From Pampus argenteus (lineage: Eukaryota > Chordata > Actinopteri > Scombriformes > Stromateidae): a stretch of DNA of 64,000 nt. The notes under the pieces are model-generated. The model saw only the letters and a list, made by a program, of their open reading frames with translations, ran no database searches and was not told the DNA's origin. Position 1 is the stretch's first letter. Each line of letters opens with the position of its first letter. Position numbers and translations under genes: made by a program. Shown in pieces: positions 1 to 14,600 of the stretch. The stretch spans positions 11,979,001 to 12,043,000 of the forward strand of contig CM072875.1 in NCBI GenBank assembly GCA_036937835.1, in the 5' to 3' direction.

Positions 1-2983
1 GAAATGCAGAGCCACGAATATGCATATAAGGAATGCACCCGGGGCAGGTTTAAGCACTCTGGCGTCCGAGTCAAGGTCTTTCACACTGTCACAAAGTAAA
101 GCACATGCAGTCAGCAATGTTTCAGTGCTTCTTCAGTTTTTCTTTAAATAATAGTAGGATAATGGTAATTTAAAAAGTATTATTATTTCCAACTGTATGA
201 ATTTTTGAAACCACTCTTCTTATGTTTTCATTTAGTCTGGACATCTTTCTGAGCTTCTTACTCTGATGGAGTCTTTCATGAATACTTTCTGCAAAAATGT
301 AGAATAGTTTTCATTATTTTACATGATAAATTACTATATTCAGAATTTAGTGGAAAAGGTGATATCACATATGTTTGTGCTGCAATGAGACTTTACCAAT
401 ACAAAACAATCAGAATATGATGACAGTTGTTGATTGTTTGCTTATGGTGCCAGCTGTGTGTGTCGCAAACGCTTATTTACTCCTAAATATTCAATGTTAC
501 AGAGAGAGATACTTAAGAGTTGAAACCGAATGTTCAGGTGCTTAAAGGGGACATATTTTATGTGCCCTTTACGTTTCTTAAAGCAAGACTTTGACCTCTA
601 GGTGGTGTGACTATTATATATATAATACAATATTATGGTCTATGATTTAATAAAGTATGAAGGCAAGTCATGGTAATATACTACCTGAGGATAGTGGACT
701 CATCACATCATCTGTCTTTCTTGCATCATGTCTGTCTAGTATTGTCGATAAAAGTCATACTTCATTTCACACATTATGCTTTATTCAAATTAAAAGAATA
801 TAAGTTAAGAAATCACTTTTCCCAGATTTTGGGAGCTGCGTGCAATAAAATACCCCCCACTATGATGGTAATAGGATCATGATGGAAAATGGACAGAAAA
901 ATTAAACCAGAGCATGTCAGTCTTCTTCAGAGACAGAATATGAGGCAATAATGGCATGGCATTGATTGACATTCACTGTTGTTTTTAATCATAATAATAT
1001 GCTTTCAAGTTAGGCATGGAAATGACTTTATGATCATATAATAACAGCTCAATAGCTGTCAGGGAACTGTGAAGATAACATCTTTATTGTTTTCCGTCAC
1101 TGTATGCTGACAGAGCTTTGAAACGTTTCTTTCTGGGTGTATTTGATGTACAATTAATGGTCATGGTTATTCAATTTCCTTGGTTGCTTTTTGTTTCACC
1201 CAGCACCTTAATTTATGTCTGATACTACTCTTATTTTAATGTGCTTTCTGTTAGAATCAGCAGCTTTTAAATTCTAAACAAATATAGACAGAAAATACAT
1301 TATCATTCATTGGTACAGGAACAAATGGTTCTGAGAACAACAACAACAACAACAACGAAAAGACACATTCAAGATGTAAAGCAGTTTTGTAAAACCAGCA
1401 GTCTAATCCAAGTGACTGTTTTCTGATCAAGGCCTATTCACATATATCAAAAAGCAGCTCTTCATTCAATACAATACTGTGGGTAGAAAGGCTTGAAATT
1501 TGCATATTACCTCTGCTGACAGCCAATTACAGATAGACACAATTTGTTGTTCCTTTTCATTCTGTAGTCTAGGTCTTAAAACTATCAACCAAAGTGAGAA
1601 TGCATACCGGGCTATGTGCAAGCCCATTAGTGATGTGTGTAGGTGGACTCGGGCTTATAAATAAGTGGTGCCATTAAAGAGTGTATGAATGCCCCTGACT
1701 CTGTTGCCAGTACCTGGACTCTCCTCAGTCAGTAATTAAGAGCAGAGTTTTGATTAGACAACTGCCGGGAAATGAAAGACTTATTTTTTTGTGTTACAGG
1801 GAACAGTCATCTTGACCAGATTATAATAAAAGTGAAGAGGAAATAACACCGCCATGAATTTATTTTTTTAAAAGCTGTGTGGTGCCACATTTCTATTCTT
1901 GTATCTCTTCAGCACAGTAAAAAAAAGATCTACAGAAAAGGTAATATGAAAGTTCGGAAAGTGTTTCACAGTTAGTGTGACCTAATTACAAAATTCTGTA
2001 GAAATAATCTTTTTTAAACATTTTTGTCTCTAACTCTAGTTATCCTTATGGCTGCTCTCCATTATCTCCCTGACCCTCGTGTTCAGGGTCATTAACCTTA
2101 ACACTTCAGGTCCCATCTCAATCGACAAAGGTACATAAGGATAAAATATTGACAATACTAAGGACTATTGGCTCATTAAGGACCTAGCCTTGCTAATAAG
2201 CCTGAAAGACTTCAATACAATATTAATGGTATAGGATTTCTCACAGCCACCGTTTCCAGAGACCATTCAGTGAGGTCTCCTAATTATTGATGGGGCAAAT
2301 TACAAGAAAGACTTCATTACATCTCCTAGTGAATGAAGAATTCATGAAAGCGTGCAGAGTGTGCTGCATGCTAATGAAAAATTGTAATAAAGACTATTTA
2401 ATATGTGTATCTTTTATTTGTCTTTCATCTGCTCCCACTACCAGCTAGAGTATTAAGTATGACTGTGTATGACTGTTTATGAAATGTTCAGACTTCAGAA
2501 GTTACAATTAGTATTGCATTTATGAAAAAGTTAATTGAATTGGATGGGTGGGGTTTTTATTTTATTTATAGCTTTCAGTATGCAATCTGGTTTCAGATGA
2601 TTTACAGGAATAGAAACAGGAATAGTAATCAGCCAGCAAGGAATTTGGTTAAGATTTTTTATACTGCTAATAATTTAAGTTGATAATTAGAAAACATAGA
2701 ACTCAATTAACTACATGAATTAGATTAATGTGTGGCATTTCTCACTAGTCCAAGTAACTTTCTTGCACTTGCAGGTCAGGACATCAACAAATAACCCCTT
2801 TATGCATGTAAGTCTGCATTTTCTTAAGAGTGCCTTGTGGAATTGTTTTTCTACAGTTCTGTACGTATATGAGATTCAGATTCATCTGAAAAAATACACC
2901 TGTATCTTTGAGATTGTTTATTACACTGTACACACACTACATGGTGACTGCAGGTGCACTCACCCACATATATGAAATATATG
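1..2983. other. intergenic, 3' flank of ephb1 (distal)
   Basis: AT-rich sequence with no supported gene on either strand. It contains a short AAC tract at 1336-1356. A block at about 2100-2400 has several TAAT/ATTA homeodomain-like words and high complexity, and may be a conserved non-coding element (see findings). Confidence 0.7.
1336..1356. repeat. (AAC)7 microsatellite
   Basis: Seven perfect AAC units. Confidence 0.92.
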
Positions 2984-3417
2984 CAACACAGTATCATGGC
3001 AGTCCATGAAATAGTCACGAAATGTAATCCATTGATTTGTGTACATGGACACTTTTTTTTTTTTCCCGTAACTTTTAAATTAATGTATTTCAGTTGGAAG
3101 TATCTTTCATGCCTGCACAATATTTGAGTGACAGGCACAGTTCAGATGACATCTATATAAGGTGACAGATTTCCATATTTGGAGGCGAGGGGGTTGGGTG
3201 GCTGGTCCTAGATCCTAACTCAATGAATATTATTTTGAGTGGTGTACAGCTATAAGAAGGTGGACAGGGCTTAGATTCAGCACAATAGAGCTACAGAGGA
3301 CTGTTGAATAAGATCATGCGGCGACAGGCTCCACACACACCTCTAATATTGGTTGGTTCAAGCTTTGTAAGCACTGATCATGTTTTGTTTTACAGGAAAA
3401 AAATATAATTGTTTTTT

Positions 3418-3433
3418 TATATATATATATATA
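3418..3433. repeat. (AT)n tract
   Basis: A short pure AT tract inside the inverted-repeat element. Confidence 0.85.
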
Positions 3434-3552
3434 AGAATACAAAGGCATTGATTTGTTGGCATATGTTGTTAAATAGGTTGTAACTTTAACCCATACTATA
3501 TTTCAAGTAATCATTTAACCCAAACAGTGATTTGTAATTTGTTTTGGAAAGC

Positions 3553-3573
3553 TCAGACAAATGATTTGTCTGA
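3553..3573. repeat. 21-bp near-perfect palindrome
   Basis: TCAGACAAAT and ATTTGTCTGA flank a single G and are exact reverse complements. It sits inside the larger inverted-repeat element. Confidence 0.75.
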
Positions 3574-5736
3574 AAGTCGTGCTGAGTGTATAAAAAAAAT
3601 AGAAAATACATATCCATATACACGAATATAGATTCAATTCCATGACTATTTCACGAAGTGCCATGACACTGTGTTGAAATATGGCTTACATAGGCTTCAG
3701 AAATATATTCTGTTTTTTCATTGATGTCTCCAATGTGAACTACTGACAATATTATCAACAGCTAACAGTTACTCTGAGAGTATCTGTATTGTTCTGTTGC
3801 ACAGGAAAACATGTTTGTTTAGCCACCTTAATTAAAAGGCTTGACAGTACTGCACAAACACTTTTAGAGAGCTCTCAGTGTTCAATTTAAAACAAATTTA
3901 TCTCTGCACTTAATGACAACTTGTCAAGGAAATATGGCAGGTGTTGACAGGACACTACTAATCATAGAAGAAAAGGAAATGCAAGAAACAGGGAGTTCAA
4001 ACAAAGATGGAAATGAAGAGGGGTGAGTAGAGAAGACAGAGTAGCGTTTAAATGACAGAGTGGATACTTGCCTTTAACTTCTGTCTGCCCACACACTCTC
4101 ATGGCAATAAAGATAACTGCCCCCTCTCTTCTTTTCTCCCTCTTTTGTACCCCTTTTGTGTGATCTGATCTGACTATCAATAGCAGTGCCACATAGATCA
4201 ATCCCTCATTAAAAAGTGGGATGTGATTGTGAATACACCATCCTTCATATGTGTGATTGCTCTGCTTATATGAACCTCTGTTTGTCTGTCACTCTGTCTC
4301 TCTTTCTGTCCCTTTCAGTTTCACCAGACGTCAGCCTTTTGTAGCGGCTTTAGTTCTTTCTCACTGCTCCCACCTTGAGTCTCTCAAGCAGATACAATTC
4401 AGAATCAACAGTTCCTTCCTCTCCACTCTATTTCTACTTCTATGAATGGTAAGAAAAATGCTATGTGACAATTAGACAAGGCCACATGATGCTGTAATGG
4501 CTGAGCCCACTCCCCCACAGCGACATGGACGTTGATGTTCCTCCACACACAAAGAATAATAAAGGAACAGACACATTCACATGCAGTACAAGCCAGAGGC
4601 TCATGTGTGAAAGGCATTATGATGACTGAGCAATTCATATGGATAGCTAACTTCAGCTGCTAAAATCACTCCCAATATAAACCTGCACGTAACCAGGATG
4701 CCTCATCATGGAGGCCAGGTGTTTGGACAACTAGATAAGGTAAGCATATATGTTTAAAGTTTTGTGTGATTTTTTTTTTTGTGAATTGTAAAGTATTGCT
4801 GTTTTATTCTCATATATGTTAGACCTGCTGAAAAATAAATTGATGTTCCACAATTAAGCATGTGGTGATGTGGACATGTGTGTGCGTGTTGTGCAGAGAA
4901 GGTTAACCTAAAATCATTTACAATTATTGCCATAACATTTACTTTATGTAGATTAGTTAAAACTGAGGCATGCAGCCTCCACCAGCTATGTATTGATGTA
5001 CATAGCATCTTGTTTTCAGTGTTGTGTTCTGTACACATTTAGGGACCTGCGACTGACTCGTCTGATTTACAAATTAAGTACTGATGGGCATACATGTAGG
5101 TAAAGAGGCCCACCAAAAAGAACATTTAGAGATGTGCTTGTTTCGGATAAATAATAATAATAATTGGAACTAATCTAAAATGGCAAGTAACACTAACACA
5201 CACACTTTAAAAAAAAAAAAAAGGATGCTTGTTCTGCATCAGAAGGCCTCACCAGACTTTGATCAAGTCTGATGTTTGTTAAATCATGTCTGTTAGACAC
5301 ATGTCTGTTACTTTGTTACTTACAAAGTAGCTGCCTTAGATAATTTCCTTCTCTGCAAATACACTGACACCGTTATCAGTTAGTCTCTCTGGTGTAGCAG
5401 GTGGTCAAGACACAAGTGTGTATGTTAAGAGAACAATCAGAGCTGTCAAAACCTGCAATGCTGTCCTCTTCTCTCTCCTCAGGCAGGTCTTCAGTGTTTG
5501 CTGTTGAGGAAACTCTGTGTCTTCTCTTGTAAGGTGAGATTTACATGACAGTTAGTGGGATGATAATGCACAGGGCTGTCACCGAGGGAGCCATTTATAG
5601 CTGTGGCTGCAGGCAGTGGTCAGTGATCATTTCTAGCATATGCTATCTGAAACGATATTTTATATGTTTTATTTTGTTGCTTGTCAAAGGTATATTCCTG
5701 TTTGTTTTCTCCTACATGTAATGTGATTTTGTTTAT

Positions 5737-5739
<3 letters not shown>

Positions 5740-5769
<30 letters not shown>
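5740..5769. repeat. (AT)n microsatellite
   Basis: A pure AT run of about 30 bp. Confidence 0.93.
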
Positions 5770-5771
<2 letters not shown>

Positions 5772-7053
5772 CCTGTAGTTTTACTGGATGCTGTGGTGCT
5801 AGGGATTACATTTGGATTTATTCTATGTTTATCTTATTTATGATTAATTTAATTTATAGTTTTAATTTATTTATTTATAGGTCAAATAACCATGCGTGGT
5901 TGATTGTAGCTCAAAATTTTCATCCGGCCCATTTCAAAGAGAAATGAGCCTTTTTCGTTTAGAGGTAAAAGTGCCAGAGGTATTAAAAGTAAGTATTTTG
6001 TATGTTGTCAGCTTGACGGGCATTGAAGCCAGGTTAGCCTGACAATGGAACCATTTCAGAGTTTTCAATTACGCATTATTTAGGCTCTGTAGTGGAAGCG
6101 AGCCCCACTTGAACGACATATTGAGAACTCTACCTGGCAGCAAAACGAGAAAGCCAACATGATTTGCATTCTGTGGCAGGGCTGTTAACTTGTCATCAGT
6201 GGCGCTTTGACAATTGAATGAAAATAAACATTTACAAGCAGCACTCTGTGGAGTTAAAATCCAATTTAAGTTAGGAGTGTGAATAGTTTCTGAAATATCC
6301 ATTATTGCCTTGTGCTCTTCTTTTTTTTTTCTCCTTTCCTTTTTCACTGTATGATTCTCAGTTAATTTATTATTCACTTTCACCCTGCACTCCTGTTTAC
6401 CAACTACAGATACTCTTGTAACAACTGTTACGTGTTGGACAATGTGATGACGTTTCACCAGTCAGTTCAAACACAGTATGTGTATATTATATGTTGATAT
6501 CCATCGCACAGCTGACTGTTTTTGTGTTTCTGAAAATCTCTGTTTTCATATAACGTCAAAATTGTAAATACCGAAAAGAATAGATAATTGATTTAATTAT
6601 AAATAATTGAATTGATGATCCTGTTTCCACAAATATGGAGAATTAAAATTCTAGTTCAACTTTAAAACTTCTACATTCAGAGTTTTCAGGACAGACATCT
6701 GCAAATCACAAAAGGAACAAAAGAACATCTGTTGACCTCTTTTATCAAGTCTTTTTGCATATTAAAAGAGTCGAGTAACAAATAAAGTGAGTGTGAACAG
6801 TTTACTTGGATTTTTTATTTTTATTTTTTTGTATTGAAGTCTGAACATCAAAAGGCTGGCTGCGTGCAGATAGTAGAGGTGCTGAAGAGAGATTCAAGGA
6901 GACTGGCATCTGGCTGGTCAGCTCACTGTTCCACACTCCAGGCTGACTTCTCCAGCTTTTGAAGTCAGTCTCTTTTAAGTCACCCGGAGATACATTCTTG
7001 AAAGAGATAGAGACGTCGATAAGCAGTTTTTTTTACTCTACATCTACAAAGCT

Positions 7054-7076
7054 ACACACACACACACACACACACA
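7054..7076. repeat. (AC)n microsatellite
   Basis: A pure AC run. Confidence 0.92.
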
Positions 7077-8197
7077 GAGATAAGAATGATAATAATATCT
7101 CTACTCCTGACCATTCAGAAAGATAGATTGCACAGGATGCACATCTGTGCTCATGTAGGCACAGTAGTTAAGAATAATATTATGGATGGATAAGAGTTCT
7201 AGTAACTTTTCAGAGGAAACCTGAACTCAGAAACAATGAAATATAACTTTCCCAATCAGAGTTTGGGTGTATAAACCATTTACTCTGGAGTGCAACTGAT
7301 GTAGAAGGAAAAAACACATTTTTATTCACAAACACACCTCTGTAGATATATGAAGACATGGGTCCCTGCCCCCCACTGCGTACCTGCCTAGCTCAGATAT
7401 AGGCTACAAACGGTCTCAGAAGCTGCCTGTGATCTATACATAGAAGTAAGGCAAACTGCAACGGCTAACTTTGATAGAGCTTCTTTCTTCTCAAACATAA
7501 CAAACACATACACACACATATACAGGCACCAAATAAAAAATGCAAAGGTTGTTTTTTTCTTTGTATTTTATGTTTAAAAAACCCCAAAAACAGACAGTAT
7601 GATGCTTAAAGGCTGTGTATGCAAAATATACATCAGAATAAAAAAATAACTATATCTAGCTATTCAGGTTCACACCAACAATACGTGTGTGTGTGTTCCT
7701 TTTGAAACACAAACGGCACATATTTGTGTGTCAGATACTCTTAGTTTGCACTTCTGCTCTTCAGTGATCCATTGAGAGCCAACATAAACTTAAATGACTT
7801 CACACTTGAATGATCATAGTTCAGTAAGTGTTGTTGAAGTTCTGTGTAACTGAAGAAGAGAAGGACTTCATCCGGTTTGTGTTTTTCTTATTGGACTGAC
7901 CACATATTCATTTATTCACATAAAATGATATTTGACTGCAAACTTTCCTCCTAACGTAAATCCTGCAGAACCAACAGCTGGCATCAAACAAAACATTCAA
8001 CCTGTTGGTTTGCATTGGAGCTTTTAGTTTGGAGGCAGCACCTTCGAAACAAAAGAGTCTGGTGTGCTGCAGAGATTGAATATGTCCTGTTACCTCGGAC
8101 CGACGCAAACGCTAGATTACTGGGAACAGCGAGCGTCACACACTTTTACATTGGCTTCAGCTTCAAGCTGTGGAAGCTGCTGCTTATACAAAACCTA

Positions 8198-8199
<2 letters not shown>

Positions 8200-8233
<34 letters not shown>

Positions 8234-8284
8234 TCCAAGCGTACTGTAGATTAGGACACACACAGACATACACACACACACACA
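8200..8284. repeat. two (AC)n tracts 40 bp apart
   Basis: AC runs occupy 8200-8229 and about 8270-8284, with diverged sequence between them. The Thr-His and Cys-Val frames across them are artefacts. Confidence 0.92.
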
Positions 8285-8694
8285 GAGATGATATCACACT
8301 TGCTGTTATCAGAATGTCCATGATGGTTATAGGGTGAGCACAAGCATATTTACCCATCTCATTCATCTTATGCTGTCCTATCTACCTGGCAGGGCTGTGC
8401 AGACACACATATTTCCTTATCCAGGGTAAACATACTAAGCTTTGCTCTGCTATTGTCTCTTGTTTCTATCCCTATATTTATTTTCACCTTCTATTCTGTT
8501 TGTTTTTTTTGTTATATCATATCAGCCTCACTTTGCTCCATCCGTTTTCGACAGGTCATTAGGTTAATTTTCCTCTCCTCTCCTCTGAAAATTCTTTCCA
8601 CTTAAATCTCATTCATCTTCTTCTTTCTTCTTCTATCTCAGCCTGTCACATCCTCAACAATTATGTCCTGTCCCTTCCTCTTGTCTTTAACCAC

Positions 8695-8721
8695 CTCTCT
8701 CTCTCTCTCTCTCTCTCTCTC
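8695..8721. repeat. (CT)n microsatellite in pyrimidine-rich region
   Basis: A pure CT run within a pyrimidine-rich stretch extending from about 8560 to 8830. Confidence 0.92.
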
Positions 8722-11624
8722 CTCCGCTTAGTTGCCTGTTTTCTCTTTCCTCCTTTCTCTTTATTTCCCACTCTGTGGTCTCCTCTCATCTCTTTTCCTT
8801 ACCTCTCCTGTTTCGCTTCCTCTCCTCCAAGGCTCTCAGAGTTTTATTTTGTTCTAGGAAATCAAGTCAGCCTGGCCCATCTGCATGATTATGTGCAGCA
8901 CCACTGATTGGTTCCAGGAACATGATGTCCTGGATTGAAATAGCCCACAGACTAACAAAATAACTCACACTTACTCACTCTTACTGTATATACTATACAC
9001 TCATTTCAAGTCTGATCAGACACCCAAGTCGGTTAAGCGATAAGATGCATATCTTTCCGATATTGTGGATTATAGTAATTGACAACTATATCCTTTTATT
9101 TTATGACCGGGTGCTTCAGGGATAAAATTCTTCATTAAATCAGAATAGATTTGACAAGGTAATTTGACGCATGTGCTGTTAGGTGACAGTTTCATTAACT
9201 AGTTTCTTTTTTTCCTGACAACTGGATTATCACAACCTATAGTCTGGCAGACTACCTGTTAACACATATTCCCTTTTTTTATCATGAAAAATTATTAAAC
9301 TAGTCTTCTTAATATTCTGTTTTACTATCTCCATTTTCATGAAGAATGTTTTATGCTGGATAGAAATGCCTTTGACAAACACAAGTCTGTTATCACAACT
9401 GGAAATTGATGAAGTGCTAAGAGTCAGCACCACAACAGCATGCGAGGCTTCACCTTTTAGAAGACCAACTTGAGCACAGCAGGGACTGAATATAGAAAAA
9501 TTGTTAATTTTTGTTGACAGCTACAACAGAAGGTTTTCTGAAAATGCCTCAGACAAAAACAGGATTTTCAGCTTACAAGCACACTGAAGAACTTCAGACT
9601 GTTTTGCCATGTGTCCACTCTCAGCTGCACATACAAGGTCAGTGAACACTTAACACACGGTCAGTTTTTTCACTTTTTAAACACTGTCACATCACAAACA
9701 AACATACTCCCCCAATCCAACCTCCTGTCTGCCACGTGAAGTAATTGGCCTGACTCAGAGGGAAATCTCCTATCTTAGCAGTAGGTTTCAGATTGCCATA
9801 GGTTGCTTTCTCAAAGGATCTGACCCAGCAAGGCTGCAGCTTATCTATCGCCTGATAGAAGGTTCTGCAGCATATACACACACAGTTAGGACAGGCTTCA
9901 TACACACAGACACCCATGCACACACGTTTTTAAGTATTTTCACTTTGGCACATATTCACATTTTATGTGTATACACATGACATGCACATGCACACCGCCT
10001 TAAGAGTTTGTTGGTTCTCTTATCCTCTACATCACCCAGTCAGGGGTAGCCTTGGATAGTCTGTTTGATGTCCAACACTTGGCAAGATTAAAAACAATCA
10101 ACAACAATAACAGCAGCAGCCACGACAACAACAGCTCCAGCATATGGCTATTAAATCTAAAAGGCGTCCATGCATCAAAAGGAAAACTAGATTTCTATCA
10201 TTATCACTAACACTATGTGGCTGCTTCAGGGGTTCATTCTGCAAATACCATTTCTCCCTACACAACATATATTGGGCCAAGCGATGGGTTGAGAGTGGAA
10301 TGAACGTATATGCTAATAGAATGACAAAATGTTATGCATAGAGAATACATCCAGTTCTATGCACAGATAAACAAATATAGAAAAAAAAGGAAACAAGTAC
10401 TACTAATGGTTTTCAATGTTGCGGAACAAAACAAAGATAAGGTTGAGTTCAAGCCTGAAAAAAAAAACTGTCAAGTTAGTTGACACCCACCATGTTGTAA
10501 TATAGAGCTCCACAAATGCATGAGATTAAAGCTCCTCATTCTGTCTGTGTGAGGGCGGGTCACTGCTGAACAACGCAGCCTGTTACAGTTTATGAGTCTG
10601 GGGGTTGTACACCTTTTGTAGGCTATGCTGAAATCTAACCTGCTTACTGGCTACTCAGATGAAATGAAACACTACACTAGTCAATATGCAAAAAAAAGCT
10701 ACTCCCGTTTTAAAAAGTGGAGTAAGGAGTGCTTTGAGTTCGCTTTGAGAATAACAATATTCTACAATAACTATGATAACATCAGAGAATAATGTTGCTG
10801 TGTTTATCAAGAAGTATTATGTTTATTTCTGGATATACTCATCTACATTCTGTCCCTTATATAGGCAATAAGTAATAAGTGACGTGTCAGAGGTCAGCCC
10901 TTGAGTTATGATTATTGTGACCACAGGGGAGTATAGGGTGTAGGATTTAGGGTGCAAGGTATGTCTCATTCACCCTTCAGCTGTCATAGAGCCTCTCCAG
11001 AGGCCAGACCTCCACTGAATGACAGGTGTAAGTAATGACTCCAGTTCAGAGGTCACGAGTCAACATAAGCACACAGACCAAGCACAGCTGCATGTAATCT
11101 CTGATACACAGCCCCTACCAGCCGGAAAATTCCATCATTGAGCGAAAAACTCTGCCTGTGGAAAAAGGATGTTAATTAATAATAACATGTTTTTGCTCCA
11201 ATAAAGCAATCACTATCTTTTTTTTTATGATTCCACTGTTCAGTTTATTCATTTTAATCGGTTCATTTGATTAGCACATAATTATTTGGGTGTCCTTTAT
11301 TCCAACAAAACCTCATTTATTCATCAAACGGATTCACTTTTCTGAGCTGCGTCTTATGAATTTGGAGAAATAATGCTTTTCATTACTTTCTTCTTCTTCT
11401 CTTTTTTTTTTTAACTATTCATCAGGCTGTGCGTGCTGTTCATCTTTTCTGCACAAGAGGAGGAAAGTGGGGCTCTTGGAAACAAGATGGAGGAAGAACA
11501 TGGTAGATGGAGCAGAGGGGGGAGTGCTCATTATGGCACTGCTCATTCCAGAAAGTGAGAGATCAGCCTGGAGGCCCTCTGCAGCTGACAGCAGCTGCAT
11601 TTCCCCGCCTTATGAGAATGGTGT

Positions 11625-11645
11625 TGGTGGTGGTGGTGGTGGTGG
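11625..11645. repeat. (GGT)n microsatellite
   Basis: Seven GGT units, giving a poly-Gly or poly-Val frame that is not a gene. Confidence 0.9.
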
Positions 11646-14600
11646 AGACAGTAAGTAGAGACGACAGAAGAAAGGAAGGCCGGATTTTGAATGGGATGGA
11701 GCTGTCCAGAGGGACTTAGTTATCATTTGGCATTCCTCTGCTGCTTTCATCACTTTGGATAATGCCTCACATGTGGGTGGAGAGGGAATAGGGAGGTATC
11801 ATGGGGAAGGGGTGGGTGTTTGGGTTAGGAGGGATCTTGCTCTAGGTAGACGTAATTTTGAATTGTATTGAAGTTTTGAAGGCACCACCCCTCGTACTCC
11901 CTCCTCACTCTTGTTCCTCCAGGCTTTTTGAGCTTTGTGACAAACACACGTACCGCAGGCCTCTGATCTGAAACAACGAAGCTTTCAATGCGGATGGTGG
12001 AAGCCCTGAATACATGAGAAGAAAAAAAAAAATGTAATAATGGACAAAGAGAGAAATATATTTTCATGAGCTGTCACATTAACCAGAATATCACATTAAG
12101 AAAGCAAGAGGAATTTCCAATTGGTAGAGAAGGTGATCCCTTGGTGGGTACTGGCCAAGACAAGAGTGCAGACTCTATGGAAACTACCTTAAATCTACCT
12201 TATTTTCTCCTATTCAGTCATTATAATGCATCCTGTTTCTTTTGGCTTTACGTGACTACAAGAAGATAAGGTTCTATGAGCATATTAGATGGATGGCAAC
12301 AGAGAGAAGGCATTCGGATGGCTGCCTGTCTATAGCAATTACACTAACCAAGACAGTGTGTCTGTTTTGGCTGTTAGCCTGTTGTGTCCCTCTCCACTGT
12401 CTTTAACAACCGATCGACTCTCCCCTGAGAGCCACTTAGTCTATCCTCCATCCAGCCTCTTGAGTTACAGCTAACACACACACATATGGAAACACTCAAA
12501 AAATTGACACATATAGTATACATGCATCCATGAAGTGGAATGCACACTGCGATGTATGCAGCACTGTATCGACCCTAAAATGTCACAGCTTCTAGGAGAC
12601 CTGCAGCCATGAGAATCATGAATCATTTTTTCACGCTGTGATCATCTCAATCGTCAGATTCTAGTGGCGTTCATTAACTGAAGTGGCTAAAACGACAAGA
12701 ATGTTTTCCAACAAACATCTGTATACTCCCTCTTCTTCAAATGCGTTTGGTGGACAATATAGGGATGTTAGTTGAGGTATCGCTGAGCTCTCGGAGCCAT
12801 TATCAAACAGACACACAATCCTTGCAAAAGGAGCAGAGAAAATTGAATGAATTTAACCGAGCATCAAAAAATCCCATGAGATTATTATTATAATTTGATG
12901 ATAATGAATTTGATCAGTTTGGTCCAATAATATCTGAGAAGTCCAGAGGATTTACTTATTTTATTTTATCCCGTTCATTTATGCAGGGAGCCTGCTCGGC
13001 CAGCGCAAGTCTCTGCCGTGCTTGCTCTCAACAGGCTAGTATGTATGATCTATGGGCCCAAAAGTGTGCAGAACATTCAGGTATTTTTATGGCCAGAAGC
13101 TGGAAGCATGAAGAATGTTTTGGGTGTATGAATGGGCAAATGAATGGGGCACTATCCTGTAACATGTATCCAGTTCTCCTTCCAGTCACAAATGAAATCC
13201 TAATTCACCTATCGGAATCAACAAGATAAGTTTAAATGATTTATTGAAGAAGAAGAGTTTGGATGGGTGCAGCACTTCTGCTTGCCGGATGCGTTGTGGG
13301 GACGCTTATAGGGAATCCGATGACGGACCCCCTCAGGAACCTATAAAGAAGAGGAAGGAGAGGAAACAACAGAAGGAGGAATAGGAATAGGGGGGGGGAG
13401 TTACGGAATACGAGAGTGAAGAGGAGGAGAGAGTTGGGTTGGTATTTATAGGAATGCCGGAACAGGCGTGGTTGAAGTGTTGTACTGCTCCTGAAACTTG
13501 CTAGTTAAGCTTCAAATGAAAGATGTTTGGTTTGAGTTAAACTGACACAGGTCTGTATTTATACTGGGTATTTAAGCTATCAGAGCTTGGGCCTGGAAGT
13601 ATACATTTTATATGTTCTTTATTCAGTATGGCCTCTCTGGCAAGTCATAAAGCTGAATATATTATATTTTCCCCATGGAGCTCTGCAACAGCCAGTTAAC
13701 AGCGTCACATAAAGTATAACTGTGCGCTGTATCCCTCTTCCCCAAGTATGAATACCATTACACCAGCTGAAGTGCATCTATGCAATGTAGCTCTCGATTA
13801 TATGAGCATCTGTTAAGATGGCAGGTGCTGGTTAAGAGCAGTAATGACTGCCATTAACCAATGTTTCACTGCTCTGAATCATTCTGCTTCACGTGCATCA
13901 CTACTGGGTGGTGCACGGCCATATGAACATGGATATGAAGGCGTTCAAATTGTCAGAAAAAAGGGATGTACTGTATTATATATGATGTTTTACATATCAT
14001 ATCATACTCGAGGAAGGTTTTTTTCAATCATCAGCAGTCATGATGATGCAGGTATCTATAGCAGAGTTATAAGTAAACACAAAAAGGCTGAAGGAAAACT
14101 TGATGGTAAATTTACATATCTTTATCCCAAAGCCCTTATTAGAGAGAGGTCAGCATTGTCAGCTATCAGCTACTACTTGCATTACCCTGTGAAGAAAGTG
14201 TGAAATAACAACAGAAGAAAGACACAGTTTACCATCTGTACTCACCCCAGGCAAAGACATCCGAAGTGCCTTTCAATAATACAACAATATGGCAGGGTTT
14301 CCGCTTCCACTTTTGTCGGGCTAGATGTGATAAAAACACAGTGACATGTCTCTTTACACATCAGGAAAAGAGACAAAGAGAGGAAAAACTTGTAGCTTCT
14401 GGCATCGCGTGCTGTGTGCACAGCTATGGCTCGACACATGGAGGGATGTCAGCGGATCAGATGTGGTTTGGCAGCCAAGGTTGAGGTATGAAGTTGATAT
14501 TACAGAGAAGGGAAAACGAGTGGGAAAGTGTGTGACCTTCATCGCTCACTATCCATTCTTTTTCTTCCTCTACCCTCCCTCCATCTCCTCTGCAAGCCAT

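Larger units (their letters stand above)
2984..3676. mobile_element. putative DNA element bounded by ~68-bp inverted repeats
   Basis: Sequence from 2984 rightwards matches, in inverted orientation, sequence from 3676 leftwards. Both begin CAACACAGT and then share TCATGGCA, TGAAATAGTCA and a GTGTA.ATGGA word. Over the first 47 bases I count 38 matches, and similarity continues to about 3051 and 3609. The interior has no open frame of note, so the element would be non-autonomous. AAATAT-like words on both flanks could be a target duplication. I cannot name the family. Confidence 0.5.
3677..8694. other. intergenic, no gene seen
   Basis: No coding sequence is supported. The region carries AT and CA microsatellites (listed) and ordinary AT-rich DNA. 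Short open frames on both strands show no recognisable protein features. Confidence 0.7.
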
